A DNA stretch of 64,000 nucleotides from Liolophura sinensis. Taxonomy: Eukaryota > Mollusca > Polyplacophora > Chitonida > Chitonidae. The position numbers were made by a program, and so were the translations under genes. The stretch is taken from the NCBI RefSeq assembly GCF_032854445.1, contig NC_088302.1, positions 1,676,001 through 1,740,000 on the forward strand, written 5' to 3'. Below are positions 25,801-34,800 of this stretch, piece by piece (position 1 is the first letter of the stretch; each line of letters starts with the position of its first letter). A model generated the notes under the pieces. That model was not told where the DNA came from and did no database searches. It worked only from the letters and a program-made list of their open reading frames with translations.

Positions 25801-28800
25801 AGTGTGGACTCCCTCAGTGTATGTGTACATCAGGGAGTCTGCCTGTCAGTCAGTCAGTGTTTTTCAGTTATTGAAATAAGCCCTACATTAACTTTAAGTG
25901 AAATCCACCAGCTGAACTTCCTTTTATCCTCAATTTCTACTGAGTTATGATGCCTTAGCATATACTCTAGTCATTTTTCTGTTTTTTTTTTGTCGAAAGC
26001 TAGTGTCATCTGTGTCCTCAAAACTAGGGGAGTGTAGGACTTCCTATTTTCAATACCCACGAAGATTGACAACTACTATACATGGTCTGCCATTTGAAAT
26101 AAATTGATTTGGTCAAAGGCAAAGAGAGGAAATATTATTGCGTGTTCTTTGAAGATTCTGTATTTCCTATTTGGCAGGAGTTGAAGATGGACAGACAGTG
26201 AGAATGCCAGTGGGAAGACAGGAAATATTTATTACATTTAGGGTAAGTCTCTGTGAATGTGACTGAGTGTGATCTGATAGGATTGAAGTTCTACACAAAT
26301 TTTTTTTTCAGTTAAACTTCAGCACAAGCCTAAAATGTTTCTCCATACATGAATCCAGCTTACAGTATTTTACCACAAGCTATGGATTTATATAGAGACA
26401 AGTTTGTGTGTAAAGTTCTGGTAACGTCAGCAACAGAACCCAAGCTGGAAATAGGAAGATGTAGAATTCGAATCATAAAGTATGAAAACTAAACAGGTGA
26501 ATGGATGTTTGGTGTTTAATGTCATATTGACAGTATTTCAGCTGTATGGAGTCACGTGTGATGTGAAGAGGCACGTGTCATGTAAAGAGGCACGTGTCAT
26601 GTGAAGAGGCACGTGTCATGTGAAGAGGCACGTGTCATGTAAAGAGGCACCTGTCAAATTATAGCAATTTATTATGACAGCTAACAGGGCTTGCTTCATA
26701 CGAATGAATAGTTCCAAAATCAAACAGAAAAATGATGCACACCTTCAAGTCGTATGAAATCAAAAGCAGTATAGATTCAAAAGACCTACAAAATGTGAGG
26801 ACAATAAACATGATAAATAAGGAGACGAGGGTGATGTGAGGGGTGAAAACATCTGATGTCAGAGGTATGATAAATACACAGCTGGTTAGTTGAAGACTGC
26901 GTACAACATTAACACAAGTACAACTGTAGCTCAAATGTAGTACTAGGTGCTATTAGTGGCCTGGTCTTGTATTGGACTCAAGCCACATGTGGGGTCGTAC
27001 ATGTAATTGAACTTTGATTTCTACTGCCTGAAGGTTATTAATTCATGTACCTTGAACTTTTTGGCATTGACTTTTTTGGACTAGAATTTCAAAATGGGGT
27101 TAATTTCGTTAAATTTACTCCCTGAATACCAGTGGGGTCTTAAATTCATACATTTCCTGTTCGTTTTGAGAAAATATAAAAATGTAGTTTGTATTTTGTG
27201 TACACTGATTAAAGTATCTACTGCACATATGCATATGTATGTTCTGTATTTGCAGGTTTCTAAAAGCAATTTTTTTCGGCGGGAAGGTGCTGATGTACAT
27301 AGTGATGTAACCATTAGTCTTTCACAAGCAGTACTCGGGGGAACAACCCGTATCCCGGGCATCTATGATGATATTTTGTTCACAGTAAGTTGCCTAGCAA
27401 TCTGTACAAATAACATGCCAAAGATGATAGATTGGCTGTCATACATGGTTTTATTTACTCTGTCAGTGTTGAATTGTTGAATGATTTGATATACAGGGTA
27501 TCCCAGAAGTTGCGCACCATCCAGGTTGAGGTTGAATGCGTGAGCTACAGAGCGGTGTGTTGCCCCAATCTCTTTCAAACATAAAAACCAATTCAACTCT
27601 GCCTTGTACTGTTAGTTTATTAGCCATAATTAACTCTGAAAGAGAGAAAAAAAATTTAAAATCAGTATGAAATGTGAAACACAGAAAAAAAATGAAAATC
27701 AGGATGGTGGACAACTTCTGGGACACCCTGTATGATTGCTTGAAAATTCTGTGGTCTCTTTAAACTGGGATTACACTAATAGCCTGTGCACAGTGAGGGA
27801 GTGTTTGCGTCCAGTTCTCGTCGGATCTGTTGTCAGTGACATGGGTGAAGTACAGTAGTTTCTTGATGCTCTGTGTTCTGATGGTTAGTGATAACAAGCT
27901 ATCCGTGGATGACCAATGTCACTTTTTGTTTCCATGCATTTTATTTTCTATAGATTCCAGCTGGCACACAATCTCACGACAGACTACGATTGGCTGGGAA
28001 GGGAATTAGCCGTGTAAATAGTTACGGATACGGAGATCACTACGTCCATATAAAAATTCGAATTCCCATGTAAGTTCTGTCGTAACTCGAAGTTACAAAT
28101 TAAATCATGTGTACAAAGAAATGCAGGATACCTGTTGACAGTTTTAAAAATGTATGTATACACATGTTTACTGCTAAAGCTATTTATCTGTGGTATGACA
28201 CTGTTAAAGTTGGAACAGATTGTGAGAGGCTTTCTTCAGCTTATTTTTATAGCTGTAGCTGAGCATTGTTAAGCATAGTGTTGGGAGAGAGGGGACTGTG
28301 TAAGGTTATAAAGCCTTATAGCTGAACATTGTTAAGCATAGTGTTGGGAGAGAGGGGACTGTGTAAGGTTATAAAGCCTTATAGCTGAACATTGTTAAGC
28401 ATAGTGTTGGGAGAGAGGGGACTGTGTAAGGTTATAAAGCCTTGTAGCTGAGCATTGTTAAGCATAGTGTTGGGAGAGAGGGGACTGTGTAAGGTTATAA
28501 AGCCTTGTAGCTGAACATTGTTAAGCATAGTGTTGGGAGAGAGGGGACTGTGTAAGGTTATAATACATGTAGCTGTAGCTGAGCATTGTTAAGCATAGTG
28601 TTGGGAGAGAGGGGACTGTGTAAGGTTATAAAGCCTTGTAGCTGAGCATTGTTAAGCATAGTGTTAGGAGAGAGGGAACTGTGTAAGGTTATAAAGCCTT
28701 GTAGCTGAGCATTGTTAAGCATAGTGTTGGGAGAGAGGGGACTGTGTAAGGTTATAAAGCCTTGTAGCTGAGCATTGTTAAGCATAGTGTTGGGAGAGAG

Positions 28801-31800
28801 GGGGCTGTGTAAGGTTATAAAGCCTTGTAGCTGAGCATTGTTAAGCATAGTGTTGGGAGAGAGGGGACTGTGTAAGGTTATAAAGCCTTGTAGCTGAGCA
28901 TTGTTAAGCATAGTGTTGGGAGAGAGGGGGCTGTGTAAGGTTATAATAGCTGTAGCTGAGCATTGTTAAGCATAGTGTTAGGAGAGAGGGGACTGTGTAA
29001 GGTTATAAAGCCTTGTAGCTGAGCATTGTTAAGCATAGTGTTAGGAGAGAGGGAACTGTGTAAGGTTATAAAGCCTTGTAGCTGAGCATTGTTAAGCATA
29101 GTGTTGGGAGAGAGGGGACTGTGTAAGGTTATAAAGCCTTGTAGCTGAGCATTGTTAAGCATAGTGTTAGGAGAGAGGGGACTGTGTAAGGTTATAAAGC
29201 CTTGTAGCTGAGCATTGTTAAGCATAGTGTTAGGAGAGAGGGGACTGTGTAAGGTTATAAAGCCTTGTAGCTGAGCATTGTTAAGCATAGTGTTAGGAGA
29301 GAGGGAACTGTGTAAGGTTATAAAGCCTTGTAGCTGAGCATTGTTAAGCATAGTGTTGGGAGAGAGGGGACTGTGTAAGGTTATAAAGCCTTGTAGCTGA
29401 GCATTGTTAAGCATAGTGTTGGGAGAGAGGGGACTGTGTAAGGTTATAAAGCCTTGTAGCTGAGCATTGTTAAGCATAGTGTTGGGAGAGAGGGGACTGT
29501 GTAAGGTTATAATACATGTAGCTGTAGCTGAGCATTGTTAAGCATAGTGTTGGGAGAGAGGGGACTGTGTAAGGTTATAAAGCCTTGTAGCTGAGCATTG
29601 TTAAGCATAGTGTTAGGAGAGAGGGAACTGTGTAAGGTTATAAAGCCTTGTAGCTGAGCATTGTTAAGCATAGTGTTGGGAGAGAGGGGACTGTGTAAGG
29701 TTATAAAGCCTTGTAGCTGAGCATTGTTAAGCATAGTGTTGGGAGAGAGGGGGCTGTGTAAGGTTATAAAGCCTTGTAGCTGAGCATTGTTAAGCATAGT
29801 GTTGGGAGAGAGGGGACTGTGTAAGGTTATAAAGCCTTGTAGCTGAGCATTGTTAAGCATAGTGTTGGGAGAGAGGGGGCTGTGTAAGGTTATAATAGCT
29901 GTAGCTGAGCATTGTTAAGCATAGTGTTAGGAGAGAGGGGACTGTGTAAGGTTATAAAGCCTTGTAGCTGAGCATTGTTAAGCATAGTGTTAGGAGAGAG
30001 GGAACTGTGTAAGGTTATAAAGCCTTGTAGCTGAGCATTGTTAAGCATAGTGTTGGGAGAGAGGGGACTGTGTAAGGTTATAAAGCCTTGTAGCTGAGCA
30101 TTGTTAAGCATAGTGTTAGGAGAGAGGGGACTGTGTAAGGTTATAAAGCCTTGTAGCTGAGCATTGTTAAGCATAGTGTTAGGAGAGAGGGGACTGTGTA
30201 AGGTTATAAAGCCTTGTAGCTGAGCATTGTTAAGCATAGTGTTAGGAGAGAGGGAACTGTGTAAGGTTATAAAGCCTTGTAGCTGAGCATTGTTAAGCAT
30301 AGTGTTGGGAGAGAGGGGACTGTGTAAGGTTATAAAGCCTTGTAGCTGAGCATTGTTAAGCATAGTGTTGGGAGAGAGGGGACTGTGTAAGGTTATAAAG
30401 CCTTGTAGCTGAGCATTGTTAAGCATAGTGTTGGGAGAGAGGGGACTGTGTAAGGTTATAAAGCCTTGTAGCTGAGCATTGTTAAGCATAGTGTTGGGAG
30501 AGAGGGGACTGTGTAAGGTTATAATAGCTGTAGCTGAGCATTGTTAAGCATAGTGTTGGGAGAGAGGGGACTGTGTAAGGTTATAAAGCCTTGTAGCTGA
30601 GCATTGTTAAGCATAGTGTTGGGAGAGAGGGGACTGTGTAAGGTTATAAAGCCTTGTAGCTGAGCATTGTTAAGCATAGTGTTAGGAGAGAGGGGACTGT
30701 GTAAGGTTATAAAGCCTTGTAGCTGAGCATTGTTAAGCATAGTGTTAGGAGAGAGGGGACTGTGTAAGGTTATAAAGCCTTGTAGCTGAGCATTGTTAAG
30801 CATAGTGTTAGGAGAGAGGGGACTGTGTAAGGTTATAAAGCCTTGTAGCTGAGCATTGTTAAGCATAGTGTTAGGAGAGAGGGGACTGTGTAAGGTTATA
30901 AAGCCTTGTAGCTGAGCATTGTTAAGCATAGTGTTGGGAGAGAGGGGACTGTGGTAAGGTTATAATAGCTGTAGCTGAGCATTGTTAAGCATAGTGTTAG
31001 GAGAGAGGGGACTGTGTAAGGTTATAAAGCCTTGTAGCTGAGCATTGTTAAGCATAGTGTTGGGAGAGAGGGGACTGTGTAAGGTTATAAAGCCTTGTAG
31101 CTGAGCATTGTTAAGCATAGTGTTGGGAGAGAGGGAACTGTGTAAGGTTATAAAGCCTTGTAGCTGAGCATTGTTAAGCATAGTGTTGGGAGAGAGGGGA
31201 CTGTGTAAGGTTATAATAGCTGTAGCTGAGCATTGTTAAGCATAGTGTTGGGAGAGAGGGGACTGTGTAAGGTTATAATAGCTGTAGCTGAGCATTGTTA
31301 AGCATAGTGTTGGGAGAGAGGGGACTGTAAGGTTATAATAGCTGTAGCTGAGCATTGTTAAGCATAGTGTTGGGAGAGAGGGGACTGTGTAAGGTTATAA
31401 AGCCTTGTAGCTGAGCATTGTTAAGCATAGTGTTGGGAGAGAGGGGACTGTGTAAGGTTATAATAGCTGTAGCTGAGCATTGTTAAGCATAGTGTTGGGA
31501 GAGAGGGAACTGTGTAAGGTTATAAAGCCTTGTAGCTGAGCATTGTTAAGCATAGTGTTGGGAGAGAGGGGACTGTGTAAGGTTATAAAGCCTTGTAGCT
31601 GAACATTGTTAAGCATAGTGTTGGGAGAGAGGGGACTGTGTAAGGTTATAAAGCCTTGTAGCTGAGCATTGTTAAGCATAGTGTTGGGAGAGAGGGGACT
31701 GTGTAAGGTTATAAAGCCTTGTAGCTGAGCATTGTTAAGCATAGTGTTGGGAGAGAGGGGACTGTGTAAGGTTATAATAGCTGTAGCTGAGCATTGTTAA

Positions 31801-34800
31801 GCATAGTGTTGGGAGAGAGGGGACTGTGTAAGGTTATAAAGCCTTGTAGCTGAGCATTGTTAAGCATAGTGTTAGGAGAGAGGGGACTGTGTAAGGTTAT
31901 AATAGCTGTAGCTGAGCATTGTTAAGCATGGTGTTGGGAGAGAGGGGACTGTGTAAGGTTATAAAGCCTTGTAGCTGAGCATTGTTAAGCATAGTGTTGG
32001 GAGAGAGGGGACTGTGTAAGGTTATAATAGCTGTAACTGAGCATTGTTAAGCATAGTGTTAGGAGAGAGGGGACTGTGTAAGGTTATAAAGCCTTGTAGC
32101 TGAGCATTGTTAAGCATAGTGTTAGGAGAGAGGGGACTGTGTAAGGTTATAATAGTTGTAGCTGAGCATTGTTAAGCATGGTGTTGGGAGAGAGGGGACT
32201 GTGTAAGGTTATAAAGCCTTGTAGCTGAGCATTGTTAAGCATAGTGTTGGGAGAGAGGGGACTGTGTAAGGTTATAATAGCTGTAGCTGAGCATTGTTAA
32301 GCATAGTGTTAGGAGAGAGGGGACTGTGTAAGGTTATAAAGCCTTGTAGCTGAGCATTGTTAAGCATAGTGTTAGGAGAGAGGGGACTGTGTAAGGTTAT
32401 AAAGCCTTGTAGCTGAGCATTGTTAAGCATAGTGTTGGGAGAGAGGGGACTGTGTAAGGTTATAAAGCCTTGTAGCTGAGCATTGTTAAGCATAGTGTTA
32501 GGAGAGAGGGGACTGTGTAAGGTTATAAAGCCTTGTAGCTGAGCATTGTTAAGCATAGTGTTGGGAGAGAGGGAACTTTGTATTTTATAAAGCCTTGTAG
32601 CTGAGCATTGTTAAGCATAGTGTTAGGAGAGAGGGGACTGTGTAAGGTTATAATAGCTGTAGCTGAGCATTGTTAAGCATAGTGTTAGGAGAGAGGGGAC
32701 TGTGTAAGGTTATAAAGCCTTGTAGCTGAGCATTGTTAAGCATAGTGTTGGGAGAGAGGGGACTGTGTAAGGTTATAATAGCTGTAGCTGAGCATTGTTA
32801 AGCATAGTGTTAGGAGAGAGGGGACTGTGTAAGGTTATAAAGCCTTGTAGCTGAGCATTGTTAAGCATAGTGTTAGGAGAGAGGGAACTTTGTATTTTAT
32901 AAAGCCTTGTAGCTGAGCATTGTTAAGCATAGTGTTGGGAGAGAGGGGACTGTGTAAGGTTATAATAGCTGTAGCTGAGCATTGTTAAGCATAGTGTTAG
33001 GAGAGAGGGGACTGTGTAAGGTTATAAAGCCTTGTAGCTGAGCATTGTTAAGCATAGTGTTGGGAGAGAGGGGACTGTGTAAGGTTATAATAGCTGTAGC
33101 TGAACATTGTTAAGCATAGTGTTGGGAGAGAGGGAACTGTGTAAGGTTATAAAGCCTCTAATGGACTCAGCTGATTAGCTACTGACCATTGAGGCTGTGG
33201 ACTTCACACCAACATCTGGCAGATTTGGCTGCATTTTTAAGTAATGAGTTTGTCAGGTATCAGGCTTTCCAGCTGTAAAACTGACAACCATTGTGTATTA
33301 AGTAAAACATTCTATAGTAAGACATCACACCCGAGTATAGTCATGGAGAAAAACAGACCACACATTTATGGCATTCTGTCGTATAATTCAGGATTCTTGC
33401 CCATTGATGTCCTGTCTCAGTGTTTAGAATATGCGGTGTTTGTATTGTCTTGTTCAGTATGAAGGCTAGACCAGGTAGACGCACTGGTTTGTCTGCACTC
33501 ACTATGTTTTACCTGGTTGACTACAGGTGTCATGTGTGACACTGTTGATGTTGTCTTAGCAAACACCCCACTGAAACTCCCATGGGCTATCATGATGAGA
33601 ATGGCCTCAAGACCTCATGTATAGTCTTACAATTGTGACACGTGTAATATTGTCTTACAGACTTAACCCTTTTGATATTGTTCCGCTGTGGTATAAGTGA
33701 AATATTCTTAAGTGTGGTGTAAAACACCAGTCAAATAAATAATTGAATTGATGTTGTTTTTTCAAATGTGGTCCATTTAGTGCCATAATATCCATGGGTT
33801 TTGACCTTTATTAGACCTTGACCCATTTCATTCTGCATGCACCATTCAGATTGTTCAGGTATTTCTGATATTATCGTCTTTCTGCATGTGCACGCAATTA
33901 TGTGAGTGCAACATTATCCTTCTGTGTGACAGGAAGTTGACCCCCCAGCAGAAAGCTTTGATCCTGTCCTATGCTGAGTTGGAAACAGATGTCAACGGGA
34001 CTGTCAGTGGGATAACGAAAACAAAAGATGGTGAGTAGAAGACAGCCAGGTCTTAATTAAACCATAGAATTTAAATGTACCAGTGAATTAGAGAAGATTG
34101 TCATCCAAGTTGTTTTTATTGGTTGTCCAAAAAAATCTCACTTGTATCAATTCTTTAATTGATATTAAGGCTATAAACTAGTGGTTACCAAGAGGCTCAT
34201 GGAAGTTGGTGGTGTGGATAAAAAAAGGTTGCGCATAGAGTTGAAAATTATGACTGTAAATAGAGTCAAGGGAAATAACTGTCACCCTAACCTTTTCTGT
34301 GCATATGGCTGTGTAGTAAGCAGCAAGTGTCGCAGCATAGCCTCGCTATAAGGCGCTTTGATACAGCGCTTAATCGGATATGACATGATCCAAATCTTGT
34401 TCCCCAAAAATCTGCGGTGTGTGTTCCTGTGAGGCCTAGATTTCTAATGACAACAACTAAAACTGCAAACCAATTTTTCACCAAGAAATATACATGAATA
34501 ATGCGACATGGTTTGCTTCATTTCCTGCTGTTTGTGTGTCACCCAGGTGTTATTTGATATTTTAGGTTGAATCCTTTGAATATCGCGCGAGAAAAGGATT
34601 TTTCTATGACTAATAGGTTAGGTTGTGTCTGGTTACATTTCCTTGCGATTCCAAACGCACGAGTAACGTTGCTGTCGCATTACTTCCACGTGGGGGTGGG
34701 GCTTCCTCAGCAATACAGAACACATTTTGCTCACTCTGACAGGCTTACCTCATAAAGGGATTAATATCTGTACACTTTCAGTCAGTGAAGAAAACTTAAG

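Noticed and set aside
25253-25950. Plus-strand frames up to 165 codons rich in Cys, Ser and Val
   Set aside because: Translated 55-bp minisatellite in DNAJA3 intron 7.
28558-32556. Series of minus-strand frames of 73-199 codons with a 21-residue repeat
   Set aside because: They are broken wherever a 62-bp unit occurs and lie antisense in a DNAJA3 intron; products of the 63-bp period.
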